Positions 1-6,938 of a stretch of 7,595 nucleotides of DNA are shown piece after piece. The first letter of the stretch is position 1. Each line of letters starts with the position of its first letter. The translations under genes were made by a program, and so were the position numbers. The stretch comes from an uncultured Hungatella sp. (lineage in GTDB: Bacteria; Bacillota; Clostridia; Lachnospirales; Lachnospiraceae), in assembly GCA_910585435.1 (NCBI GenBank), contig CAJUEJ010000052.1, forward strand, positions 1 through 7,595, written 5' to 3'. The notes under the pieces were generated by a model, which worked only from the letters and a program-made list of their open reading frames with translations, did no database searches and was not told where the DNA came from.

Positions 1-55
1 ACTTAAAATCCTGCGGGACTAATCTCCCGTGCCGGTTCGATTCCGGCCTGCGGCA
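1..55 (+). tRNA. tRNA-Leu (anticodon UAA), 3' part only
   Basis: The anticodon loop CTTAAAA lies at 2-8, giving anticodon TAA (4-6) and reading UUA leucine codons. After the 3' strand of the anticodon stem (9-13) comes a long class II variable arm with a 5-bp stem, CGGGA (14-18) pairing with TCCCG (25-29). The T arm is GCCGG / TTCGATT / CCGGC (31-47), followed by the acceptor strand (48-54) and discriminator A at 55. The long variable arm and discriminator A fit leucine. CCA is not encoded (TGA follows), so it would be added by tRNA nucleotidyltransferase. The acceptor 5' strand, D arm and 5' anticodon stem lie outside the window. Confidence 0.93.
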
Positions 56-61
56 TGAAAG

Positions 62-90
62 AAAGGTCTTGAGATTTCAAGGCTTTTTTT
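62..90 (+). terminator. Rho-independent terminator of the tRNA transcript
   Basis: A stem begins 7 bases after the tRNA. GGTCTTGA (65-72) pairs with TCAAGGCT (77-84) with two G-U pairs, closed by a GATT tetraloop and extended by A-T pairs from 62-64 to 85-87. Seven T residues follow at 84-90. This is a standard intrinsic terminator and separates the tRNA from glpK. Confidence 0.8.
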
Positions 91-121
91 ATTTTTCAAA
101 ACTCTTTTTCTTCGGTCTGTC

Positions 122-150
122 TTGCAATCTAATGTAAGATATGGTAACAT
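122..150 (+). promoter_or_regulatory. Candidate glpK promoter
   Basis: A -35-like TTGCAA (122-127) is separated by 17 bases from TAACAT (145-150). The TG at 142-143 makes an extended -10. Transcription would start near 157, giving a leader of about 80 bases with no terminator hairpin visible, so there is no sign of GlpP-type antitermination. The -10 lies inside ATATGGTAACA (139-149), repeated with one change at 194-204. That repeat may be an operator. The call rests on motif match only. Confidence 0.45.
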
Positions 151-238
151 ATTTTACAGAAAATAGGGAAAAGATACGCTGAATTTTGTGAAAATGTGGT
201 AACAAAATATCTGAACAGAAGAAAGGGGTCAGGCTGTT

Positions 239-1738
239 ATGGAGAAGTATGTAATTGCGTTGGATCAGGGAACCACCAGTTCCAGATGTATTTTGTTCGA
301 TCAGGAGGGGGATATCCGCAGTGTGGTGCAGAGGGAATTTACCCAGATTTATCCCCAGCCGGGCTGGGTGGAGCATGATCCTATGGAAATCTGGTCCAGC
401 CAGCTGGGAGTGCTTATGGAGGCGGTGCGGAGTATTGCTTCCATGGATGATATAGCTGCTATCGGTATTACCAATCAGAGAGAGACTACCATTATCTGGG
501 ACCGGGAGACCGGAAGGCCTGTGTACAATGCCATTGTGTGGCAGTGCAGAAGGACGGCGGACATGATTGAGAAGCTGAAAGCAGACGGGATGGAGGAGCT
601 GGTGAGAGAGCGGACCGGCCTGATTCCGGATGCGTATTTTTCAGGAAGCAAGATCGCCTGGATTCTGGATCATGTAAAGGGAGCCAGAGAGAGGGCTAAA
701 AAGGGAGAACTGCTTTTCGGAACCGTGGATACCTGGCTTATCTGGAATCTGACCAGGGGGCAGGTGCATGTGACAGATTATACCAATGCGTCCAGAACCA
801 TGCTGTTTGACATCCGGAAGCTGTGCTGGGATCAGGAGATATTAGACTACTTTGATATTCCGGCCTGCATGCTGCCGGAGGTGAAGCCCTCCAGCTGCAT
901 ATACGGATATACTTCCAAGGAAGTGGTGGGAAGCAGCGTTCCCATCGCAGGAGCGGCAGGTGATCAGCAGGCGGCTCTGTTTGGACAGTGCTGTTTTGAG
1001 CCGGGGGATGTAAAGAATACATATGGCACAGGATGCTTCATGCTGATGAACACCGGAGAGAAGGCTATGGTTTCCAAGAACGGCCTCCTTACCACCATTG
1101 CCGCCGGCTGCGGCGACAAGGTGGAATACGCACTGGAGGGAAGCGTGTTTGTGGCAGGAGCTTCCATTCAGTGGCTGAGAGACGAACTGAGGATGATTAA
1201 ATCGGCGGCCCAGTCAGAAAGCTACTGCAAGGCAGTGGAGGACACGGCAGGGGTGTATGTGGTTCCTGCGTTTGCCGGTATGGGCGCCCCCTACTGGAAC
1301 CAGTATGTGAGGGGCACCATCGTGGGACTTACAAGGGGAGCCAGCAAGGAGCATTTTATCCGTGCAACGGTGGAATCCCTGGCCTACCAGGTATCTGACG
1401 TGCTGGAAGCCATGGAGAAGGATTCCGGAATTTCCATGAATATGCTGAAAGTAGACGGCGGGGCCTCTGCCAATGATTTCCTGATGCAGTTTCAGTCAGA
1501 TATCCTGGGCATAGGAGTGATTCGGCCCCAGTGTATCGAGACCACGGCTCTGGGAGCCGCCTACCTGGCAGGGCTGGCTGTAGGATACTGGAAGGACAAA
1601 GAGGAGATAAGCAAGAACTGGAAGATAGACAGAAGATTCCATGCAGCTATTGACGAAGACAGGCGCAAAGCCCTGGTAAAGGGCTGGAAGCGGGCAGTAA
1701 AATGTGCTCTCAGCTGGACGGAAGATGAGGAGGAGTAG
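239..1738 (+). CDS. glpK: Glycerol kinase
   Basis: This cytoplasmic FGGY-family kinase phosphorylates glycerol with ATP to sn-glycerol-3-phosphate, the entry to glycerol catabolism and lipid precursors. The protein has 499 residues, the usual family length. The N-terminal phosphate-binding segment is ALDQGTTSSR (7-16), the glycerol-binding segment is NQRETT (79-84), the FGGY signature starts at YFSGSK (133-138), and the catalytic aspartate is D242 in AGDQQAALFGQ. The C-terminal nucleotide-binding part includes DGGAS (406-410). The ATG at 239 follows AAAGGGG (222-228) at a suitable distance. No GGKGGTR-like loop, the fructose-bisphosphate site of the Escherichia coli enzyme, is seen before D242. 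The residue aligned from memory with the HPr-phosphorylated histidine of other Firmicutes is E228. No glpF or glpD lies next to it. It ends at a shared bidirectional terminator. Confidence 0.97.
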   Translation: MEKYVIALDQGTTSSRCILFDQEGDIRSVVQREFTQIYPQPGWVEHDPMEIWSSQLGVLMEAVRSIASMDDIAAIGITNQRETTIIWDRETGRPVYNAIVWQCRRTADMIEKLKADGMEELVRERTGLIPDAYFSGSKIAWILDHVKGARERAKKGELLFGTVDTWLIWNLTRGQVHVTDYTNASRTMLFDIRKLCWDQEILDYFDIPACMLPEVKPSSCIYGYTSKEVVGSSVPIAGAAGDQQAALFGQCCFEPGDVKNTYGTGCFMLMNTGEKAMVSKNGLLTTIAAGCGDKVEYALEGSVFVAGASIQWLRDELRMIKSAAQSESYCKAVEDTAGVYVVPAFAGMGAPYWNQYVRGTIVGLTRGASKEHFIRATVESLAYQVSDVLEAMEKDSGISMNMLKVDGGASANDFLMQFQSDILGIGVIRPQCIETTALGAAYLAGLAVGYWKDKEEISKNWKIDRRFHAAIDEDRRKALVKGWKRAVKCALSWTEDEEE

Positions 1739-1768
1739 TACTCTGGCAAGAGAGACTCCGGGAGTTAT

Positions 1769-1812
1769 AAAAAGGGAGGAGATGACACATATACGTCGTC
1801 TCCTCCCCTTTT
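1769..1812. terminator. Bidirectional terminator between convergent genes
   Basis: A 13-bp stem (1774-1786 with 1795-1807, one T-G pair) encloses an 8-base loop (1787-1794). After one unpaired C at 1808 it is extended by A-T pairs between 1769-1773 and 1809-1812. On the + strand the stem ends in TTTT for glpK. On the - strand it ends in TTTTT (complement of 1769-1773) for the threonine aldolase gene. The site lies 31 bases after the glpK stop and 97 bases beyond the aldolase stop, so one hairpin can serve both. Confidence 0.88.
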
Positions 1813-1908
1813 AAGGGTATCTATATCCCGATAGCCTCTTTCTGGGCTGTGTGTCTTGCGGCGCCTGTTTCTTCAGACGATTTGGCTGAAAGCAGACAGT
1901 ATGGCACA

Positions 1909-2922
1909 TCAGAGCGCCTTTATAAAAGCGTCAACCCCTTCCTGGGTGGTGGCCCAGGAGGTTACCAGACGGATACAGCTTCGAGAGGCATCTACCCGGT
2001 GGTCCATGTTAAAGGTAAAGTCTTTCTTTAATTTTTCAATCTGCTCATCCTCAAGTACAGGGAAAAGCTGGTTGGTACAGGAGTTATACGCAAAGGAACA
2101 GCCCTTATCTGTCAGGGCTTTTTTTAATTTGGCAGCCATCTCATTGGCATGGGAGGCCATATCATAAAACAGGTTATTCTGGAACAGCTCTTCAAACTGA
2201 ATACCTAAAAGCCATCCCTTGGCCAGCATGGCGCCACGCTGTTTAATCATGTAGCGGAAGTCCGGCTTCAGTTCATCCCGCACAATGACCAGGGCCTCTC
2301 CGAATAAGGCGCCGTTTTTGGTTCCGCCGATATAGAAAACATCGGTAAGCGCCGCAATGTCGGCCAGAGTCAGATCATTGGCAGGGCTTGTGAGCGCAGA
2401 GCCCATGCGGGCGCCGTCCATAAACAGATACAGATTCTTCTGGCGGCAGATATGGTGAAGCCCTTCTAACTCAGCTTTGGTATACTGGGTTCCCACTTCC
2501 GTAGAATTGGAGATGTAAACCATCTTAGGCTGCACCATATGTTCATCCGTATGGAAATCCAGAGCCTCTTCCACCATCCGGGGAGTCAGCTTGCCGTCTG
2601 TTGCCGGCATGGCCAGAACCTTGTGGCCGGTGGCCTCGATGGCGCCGGTTTCGTGGACATTGATATGGCCGGTGGAGGCGGATATGACAGCCTGGTACGG
2701 GCGCAGGGCGGTGGAGATGGTGATTAAGTTGGTCTGGGTGCCGCCTACGATCAGGTGTACGTCTCCCTGGGGGCAGCAGGCTTCCTGGCGGATTAACTGG
2801 ATGGCATGGCGGGTGTGAGTATCCAGGCTGTAGCTTGAATGCTGGGTTAAGTTGGTGTTCAAAAGCGCTTCCAGAATCCGGGGATGAGCGCCTTCACTGT
2901 AATCGTTGGTAAAGCTGTACAT
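1909..2922 (-). CDS. ltaE: Low-specificity threonine aldolase (beta-eliminating lyase family)
   Basis: This PLP-dependent fold-type I enzyme is expected to cleave L-threonine or L-allo-threonine to glycine and acetaldehyde in the cytoplasm. It has 337 residues, normal for the family. The Schiff-base lysine is K202 in GGTKNG. D169 in FMDGAR (167-172) should contact the pyridine nitrogen. H86 or H90 in the GHINVHETG stretch (85-93) matches the ring-stacking histidine region. R318 in CIRLVTSW should bind the substrate carboxylate. The ATG at 2922 is preceded by GGAGG (complement of 2933-2937) ten bases upstream. It is a single gene with its own promoter, divergent from feoAB and convergent with glpK. 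The symbol follows the nearest family name. Stereospecificity cannot be read from the sequence, and related family members act on other beta-hydroxy amino acids. Confidence 0.9.
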   Translation of the reverse strand: MYSFTNDYSEGAHPRILEALLNTNLTQHSSYSLDTHTRHAIQLIRQEACCPQGDVHLIVGGTQTNLITISTALRPYQAVISASTGHINVHETGAIEATGHKVLAMPATDGKLTPRMVEEALDFHTDEHMVQPKMVYISNSTEVGTQYTKAELEGLHHICRQKNLYLFMDGARMGSALTSPANDLTLADIAALTDVFYIGGTKNGALFGEALVIVRDELKPDFRYMIKQRGAMLAKGWLLGIQFEELFQNNLFYDMASHANEMAAKLKKALTDKGCSFAYNSCTNQLFPVLEDEQIEKLKKDFTFNMDHRVDASRSCIRLVTSWATTQEGVDAFIKAL

Positions 2923-2971
2923 GTTTGTTAAGCCTCCGTTAAACAGATTTTTTCTGAAAATATGTCCCTAA

Positions 2972-3000
2972 ATTATAACATACGAAAAAAATAAAGTCAT
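2972..3000 (-). promoter_or_regulatory. Promoter of the threonine aldolase gene
   Basis: On the - strand a perfect TATAAT (complement of 2972-2977) is preceded by TGT, an extended -10. After a 17-base spacer comes ATGACT (complement of 2995-3000), a 4/6 match to TTGACA. Transcription should start near 2965, leaving a leader of about 43 bases with the GGAGG at 2933-2937. The leader contains only a weak CAGA/TCTG hairpin (2944-2956). Confidence 0.72.
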
Positions 3001-3017
3001 CTGTTTTTTCCTGTATC

Positions 3018-3130
3018 TGCCAGGGCTGGCAATCGTTCAGACAGGTCTGCGTCACTGGCACCTGGGATCGCCGCAGGCGATTCTAAATGGCAGTATGCCG
3101 TAACAGTTCAAGAGGCATCTGAACGGTTAC
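3018..3130. repeat. Cluster of five short inverted repeats between divergent promoters
   Basis: Five inverted repeats stand nearly end to end. They are TGCCAG/CTGGCA (3018-3031, 2-base gap), CAGAC/GTCTG (3038-3049, 2-base gap), ATCGCC/GGCGAT (3067-3081, 3-base gap, extended by wobble pairs), GGCA/TGCC (3089-3099, 3-base gap), and a longer imperfect one. In the longer one, GTAAC and GTTCA (3100-3110) pair with TGAAC and GTTAC (3120-3130) around a small loop. The stretch is GC-richer than the AT-rich promoter DNA on both sides and has no credible reading frame. It lies upstream of both the aldolase and feoAB promoters, so neither mRNA should include it. It could be a dispersed palindromic repeat, a small structured RNA gene or a regulatory region. 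Confidence 0.5.
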
Positions 3131-3143
3131 CGGGCCAACATGG

Positions 3144-3172
3144 TTGACCTGAAATTAATTCTTTAGTATAAT
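3144..3172 (+). promoter_or_regulatory. Strong promoter of feoAB
   Basis: TTGACC (3144-3149) and TATAAT (3167-3172) are spaced by exactly 17 bases, 11 of 12 consensus positions. The start would fall near 3179, giving a leader of about 46 bases. The spacer holds the palindrome AATTAATT (3153-3160). The 15 bases from 3150 match the 7-1-7 Fur consensus at 9 of 14 positions, so iron control by Fur is possible but weakly supported. The Shine-Dalgarno GAGGAGG (3211-3217) sits 8 bases before the ATG. Confidence 0.85.
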
Positions 3173-3225
3173 GACACCGAAATAAATCACAAACATGATG
3201 CAGAGAGGATGAGGAGGCGGTCATC

Positions 3226-5571
3226 ATGACATTAAAAGAGTTGCCTATCGGAAAAACGGCGACCGTTGTGTCCGTAGGCGGGGAAGGGGCTCTTCGGCAG
3301 CATTTTCTGGATATGGGGATCATCCCTACGGCAGACGTTACCATGGTAAAATATGCGCCCATGGGAGATCCGGTTCAGTTAAGGATTCACAGCTATGAGC
3401 TGACTCTGCGTCTGGCAGATGCGGAGAAGATAGAGATTGACCAGGTGAGAGAGGATGTCAGGCAGGAGAAAAGAAGTGTAAAAAAACGGCAGATTTCTCA
3501 CCCTGGCCTGGGGGAAGGGGGCAAATATCATGTGAAGGCAGATGAGCATCCTCTTCCGGAAAGCGTGCCCCTGACATTTGCCCTGGCGGGAAACCAGAAC
3601 TGCGGGAAGACCACGCTGTTTAATCAGCTGACCGGTTCAAACCAGCATGTGGGAAATTTTCCCGGTGTCACTGTAGACCGGAAGGACGGAACCATAAAAG
3701 GGCATGACAATACGCTGGTGACAGATCTGCCGGGAATCTACTCCATGTCACCCTACTCCAACGAAGAGATTGTCACCAGGCAGTTTGTGCTGGATCAGAA
3801 CCCCAAAGGGATCATCAACATTGTGGACGCCACGAATATCGAGAGGAATATGTACCTGACCATGCAGCTGATGGAGCTGGACATCCCTATGGTTCTGGCC
3901 CTGAACATGATGGACGAGGTGAGGGAGAACGGAGGCTCCATAAGGGTCAATGAGCTGGAGGAAAAGCTGGGAATCCCGGTAGTGCCTATCTCCGCGGCCA
4001 AGAACGAAGGAATCCACGAGCTTATCGACCATGCTATCCATGTGGCAAAATATCAGGAGCGTCCCGGAAGGATGGATTTCTGCGATGCCAATGATCATGG
4101 AGGGGCAGTACATAGATGCCTTCACGGAATCATGCACCTGATTGAGGACCATGCCGCAAAGGCCCAGATTCCTGTGCGCTTCGCCGCTGCCAAGCTGGCA
4201 GAGGGGGATCCCAGGGTGGAGGCCAGGCTGGAACTGGATCAGAATGAAAAAGATACCCTGGAGCATATTATCTGCCAGATGGAGGCGGAGAGAGGCCTTG
4301 ACAGGGCTGCCGCTATCGCTGATATGCGGTTTAAATTTATCAACCGCATCTGTGAGGAGACGGTGGTAAAGCCAAGAGAGAGCAGGGAGCATGCCAGAAG
4401 CATAGAGATGGATAAGTTCCTTACCGGCAAATACACGGCTATTCCGGCCTTTGTGGGAATCATGGGGCTGGTGTTCTGGCTGACCTTCGGGGTCATCGGC
4501 GCAGGGCTGGCAGAGCTTCTGGAAATGGGAATCTCCTGGCTGACAGGCATGGTGGAGACAGCCCTTATAGCAGCCAGTGTCAATGAGGTCCTGTATTCCC
4601 TGATTATTGACGGGATTTTTAACGGGGTGGGAAGTGTGTTAAGCTTTCTTCCTATTATAGTGACACTGTTTTTCTTTCTGTCCCTTCTGGAGGACAGCGG
4701 ATATATGGCAAGAGTTGCCTTTGTTATGGACAAACTCCTTCGGAAAATAGGATTGTCAGGGAGAAGCATTGTGCCTATGCTGGTAGGCTTCGGATGTACA
4801 GTGCCGGGGGTTATGGCAAGCAGGACTCTCTCTTCAGAGCGTGACAGGAAGATGACCATTCTTCTGACTCCCTTTATGAGCTGCTCTGCTAAAATTTCTA
4901 TCTACGCATTCTTTACGGCAGCATTTTTTCCAAAGTATGGGGCTATAATTATGGTAGCGCTGTATTTTCTGGGGATTTTTACAGGAGTTCTCATGGCGCT
5001 TCTGACAAAAAAGCATATGTTCCGGGGGGAAGCGGTTCCCTTTGTCATGGAGCTTCCCAACTACCGGATGCCAGGGGCAAAGAATGTGGGACAGCTTCTG
5101 TGGGAGAAGGCCAAGGACTTCCTTCAGAGGGCATTTACGGTGATTTTTGTAGCTACCATTGTCATCTGGTTTCTCCAGACCTTTGATACCCATCTAAACA
5201 TTGTCACCGATTCTCAGGAAAGCATCCTGGCGGTTGTGGCCGGATGGATCGCCCCTGTATTTGCACCGCTGGGATTTGGGGACTGGAGGACTTCCACCGC
5301 CCTGATTACCGGATTTATGGCAAAAGAAAGTGTGGTGTCTACCTTGTCTGTGCTGTTTGGATCCACGGAGAGCATGGCGGCAGCCATGAGTCCTTTGTCG
5401 GTTATAAGCCTGCTGGTGTTCTGCCTTCTGTATACCCCCTGTGTGGCGGCTATCTCTGCGGTGAAGCGGGAGCTGGGCGGAAAATGGGCGGCAGGTATGG
5501 TCATCGGACAGTGCGCCATCGCCTGGGTCATGGCATGGATTGTGAGAATGATCGGATTGATTTTATGTTGA
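3226..5571 (+). CDS. feoB: Ferrous iron transporter, FeoA-FeoB fusion
   Basis: This membrane protein imports Fe(II) and has a cytoplasmic GTPase. In 781 residues it joins two proteins that are separate in many bacteria. Residues 1 to about 75 form a FeoA (SH3-like) domain with the typical LRQHFLDMGI segment (23-32). A charged linker (about 76-115) leads to the FeoB G domain. Its motifs are G1 GNQNCGKTT (122-130), G2 around T149, G3 DLPG (167-170), G4 NMMD (227-230) and G5 SAA (256-258). A helical GDI-like segment extends to about 390. The membrane part runs from about 402 to 778 with repeated hydrophobic helices and the two gate-type cysteine motifs GCTVPG (523-528) and YTPCVA (736-741). G1 has Gln at position 3 where many FeoB proteins have Pro. 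All GTPase motifs are intact and the strong SD supports the start. No small FeoC-like or Cys-rich partner gene follows. Confidence 0.96.
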   Translation: MTLKELPIGKTATVVSVGGEGALRQHFLDMGIIPTADVTMVKYAPMGDPVQLRIHSYELTLRLADAEKIEIDQVREDVRQEKRSVKKRQISHPGLGEGGKYHVKADEHPLPESVPLTFALAGNQNCGKTTLFNQLTGSNQHVGNFPGVTVDRKDGTIKGHDNTLVTDLPGIYSMSPYSNEEIVTRQFVLDQNPKGIINIVDATNIERNMYLTMQLMELDIPMVLALNMMDEVRENGGSIRVNELEEKLGIPVVPISAAKNEGIHELIDHAIHVAKYQERPGRMDFCDANDHGGAVHRCLHGIMHLIEDHAAKAQIPVRFAAAKLAEGDPRVEARLELDQNEKDTLEHIICQMEAERGLDRAAAIADMRFKFINRICEETVVKPRESREHARSIEMDKFLTGKYTAIPAFVGIMGLVFWLTFGVIGAGLAELLEMGISWLTGMVETALIAASVNEVLYSLIIDGIFNGVGSVLSFLPIIVTLFFFLSLLEDSGYMARVAFVMDKLLRKIGLSGRSIVPMLVGFGCTVPGVMASRTLSSERDRKMTILLTPFMSCSAKISIYAFFTAAFFPKYGAIIMVALYFLGIFTGVLMALLTKKHMFRGEAVPFVMELPNYRMPGAKNVGQLLWEKAKDFLQRAFTVIFVATIVIWFLQTFDTHLNIVTDSQESILAVVAGWIAPVFAPLGFGDWRTSTALITGFMAKESVVSTLSVLFGSTESMAAAMSPLSVISLLVFCLLYTPCVAAISAVKRELGGKWAAGMVIGQCAIAWVMAWIVRMIGLILC

Positions 5572-5596
5572 CGAATAAGGCAGAATGCTGTAAAGT
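5568..5596 (+). promoter_or_regulatory. Possible internal promoter before the aminotransferase
   Basis: TTGACG (5568-5573), which overlaps the feoB stop codon, is separated by 17 bases from TAAAGT (5591-5596, a 4/6 match to TATAAT). Transcription would start near 5603, about 40 bases before the aminotransferase ATG. No terminator lies between feoB and this gene, so readthrough is also possible. The call rests on motif match only. Confidence 0.35.
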
Positions 5597-5643
5597 CATA
5601 GAAGCAGCAACAAAAGAACATTTGGACGACAAGGAGGAGCATC

Positions 5644-6930
5644 ATGAAACCGTTTGCGGAGATGACAAAAGAGGAACTTCAGACCTTAAGAAAAGAACTG
5701 GCAGTTAAGTACAGAGAGTACCAGGGCCGGGATCTGCGGTTGGATATGTCCAGAGGAAAGCCCAGCGTGGATCAGCTGGATCTGTCCATGGGGATGATGG
5801 ATGTGCTGACCAGCGATATGGATTTGACCTGCGACGACGGAACTGACTGCCGCAACTACGGTGTGCTGGACGGTATCAGTGAGGCCAAGGAGCTGTTAGG
5901 CGATATGATGGAGGTGGCCCCGGATCATATTATTATCTATGGAAACTCCAGCTTAAACGTCATGTATGACACGGTTGCCCGTTCCATGACCAACGGAGTC
6001 ATGGGCAACACTCCCTGGTGCAAGCTGGACAAGGTAAAATTCCTGTGCCCGGTTCCCGGATACGACAGGCATTTTGCCATTATGGAATATTTCGGCATTG
6101 AGATGATCAATGTGCCTATGACAGAGGAAGGCCCGGATATGGACATTGTGGAGGAGCTGGTCTCTTCCGATGAAGCCATCAAGGGAATCTGGTGCGTGCC
6201 CAAGTATTCCAATCCTCAGGGCATCTCTTATTCGGATCAGGTGGTGCGCCGTTTTGCAAGGCTGAAGCCAGCGGCGGCTGACTTTAGAATTTACTGGGAC
6301 AATGCATATACCATCCATCATCTGTACGATCTGGATCAGGATCACCTGATTGAGATTCTGGCAGAATGTAAAAGGGCCGGGAACCCGGATCTGGTATATA
6401 AATTTGCTTCCACCTCCAAGATCAGCTTCCCCGGATCCGGCATTGCCGCCATTGCGGCTTCCCAGAACAATTTGGTGGACATCAAGAACCAGCTGCGGAT
6501 CCAGACCATCGGACATGACAAGGTAAACCAGCTGCGCCATGTAAGATTCTTCGGCGGAATCCACGGTATGGTGGAGCATATGAGGCTTCACGCTGATATT
6601 ATGAGGCCTAAATTCGAGGCGGTAAACAGGATTCTGTCCAAAGAATTAGACGGGCTGGGCATCGGAACCTGGACCACTCCCAAAGGCGGATATTTTATGT
6701 CCTTTGACTCTATGGACGGCTGTGCCAAAGCTATTGTGGCCAGATGCAAAAAGGCCGGCCTGGTGATGACAAGCGCAGGCGCCACCTATCCTTACGGAAA
6801 AGACCCTCATGACAGCAATATCCGTATCGCACCCTCCTACCCGCCTTTAGAGGATCTGGAGATGGCCATGGAGCTGTTTGCATTGTGTGTGAAGCTTGTA
6901 AGTGTGGATAAACTGCTGGCAGGGATGTAA
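5644..6930 (+). CDS. Aspartate aminotransferase, type Ic (MocR-like class I/II family)
   Basis: This PLP enzyme probably exchanges amino groups between aspartate/oxaloacetate and glutamate/2-oxoglutarate in the cytoplasm. The 428 residues match the family of stand-alone aminotransferases often annotated Aminotran_MocR or AspAT type Ic, with no DNA-binding domain. The Schiff-base lysine is K259 in STSKISFPGSG. N190 in YSNPQG and D219 with Y222 in YWDNAY are the usual cofactor contacts. R394 in IRIAPSYP should bind the substrate alpha-carboxylate. LDMSRGKP (33-40) is a characteristic N-terminal segment. The ATG is fixed by AAGGAGG (5631-5637) six bases upstream. The gene follows feoB by 72 bases and precedes a GtrA-type gene by 8. 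Substrate choice is inferred from the family, and another amino donor is possible. Confidence 0.9.
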   Translation: MKPFAEMTKEELQTLRKELAVKYREYQGRDLRLDMSRGKPSVDQLDLSMGMMDVLTSDMDLTCDDGTDCRNYGVLDGISEAKELLGDMMEVAPDHIIIYGNSSLNVMYDTVARSMTNGVMGNTPWCKLDKVKFLCPVPGYDRHFAIMEYFGIEMINVPMTEEGPDMDIVEELVSSDEAIKGIWCVPKYSNPQGISYSDQVVRRFARLKPAAADFRIYWDNAYTIHHLYDLDQDHLIEILAECKRAGNPDLVYKFASTSKISFPGSGIAAIAASQNNLVDIKNQLRIQTIGHDKVNQLRHVRFFGGIHGMVEHMRLHADIMRPKFEAVNRILSKELDGLGIGTWTTPKGGYFMSFDSMDGCAKAIVARCKKAGLVMTSAGATYPYGKDPHDSNIRIAPSYPPLEDLEMAMELFALCVKLVSVDKLLAGM

Positions 6931-6938
6931 TAATAATT

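Noticed and set aside
157..238. Riboswitch or GlpP antiterminator leader before glpK
   Set aside because: The leader is short and AT-rich, with no terminator stem or recognised aptamer.
1813..1908. Possible RNA or gene remnant between the bidirectional terminator and the aldolase stop
   Set aside because: Only a weak 5-bp inverted repeat TTCAG/CTGAA (1872-1890) is visible. It is most simply the 3' untranslated part of the aldolase mRNA.
1849..2167. Two + strand open frames after glpK
   Set aside because: They lie mostly opposite the 3' end of the threonine aldolase gene, have no ribosome site, and show no family resemblance.
3018..3130. CRISPR array reading of the inverted repeat cluster
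   Set aside because: The units differ in sequence and length, there are no regularly spaced identical repeats, and no cas genes are present.
3748..4392. Long open frame of 214 codons on the - strand inside feoB
   Set aside because: It lies opposite a gene with all FeoB motifs intact, and its translation resembles no protein family. It is a frame shadow of the coding strand.
5244..5708. Open frame of 154 codons spanning the feoB end and aminotransferase start
   Set aside because: It overlaps both genes in another frame, and the aminotransferase start has a perfect Shine-Dalgarno site. The translation looks like a shifted-frame product.
5953..6591. Open frame of 212 codons on the - strand inside the aminotransferase
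   Set aside because: It is fully antisense to a gene with an intact active site and shows no recognisable domain.
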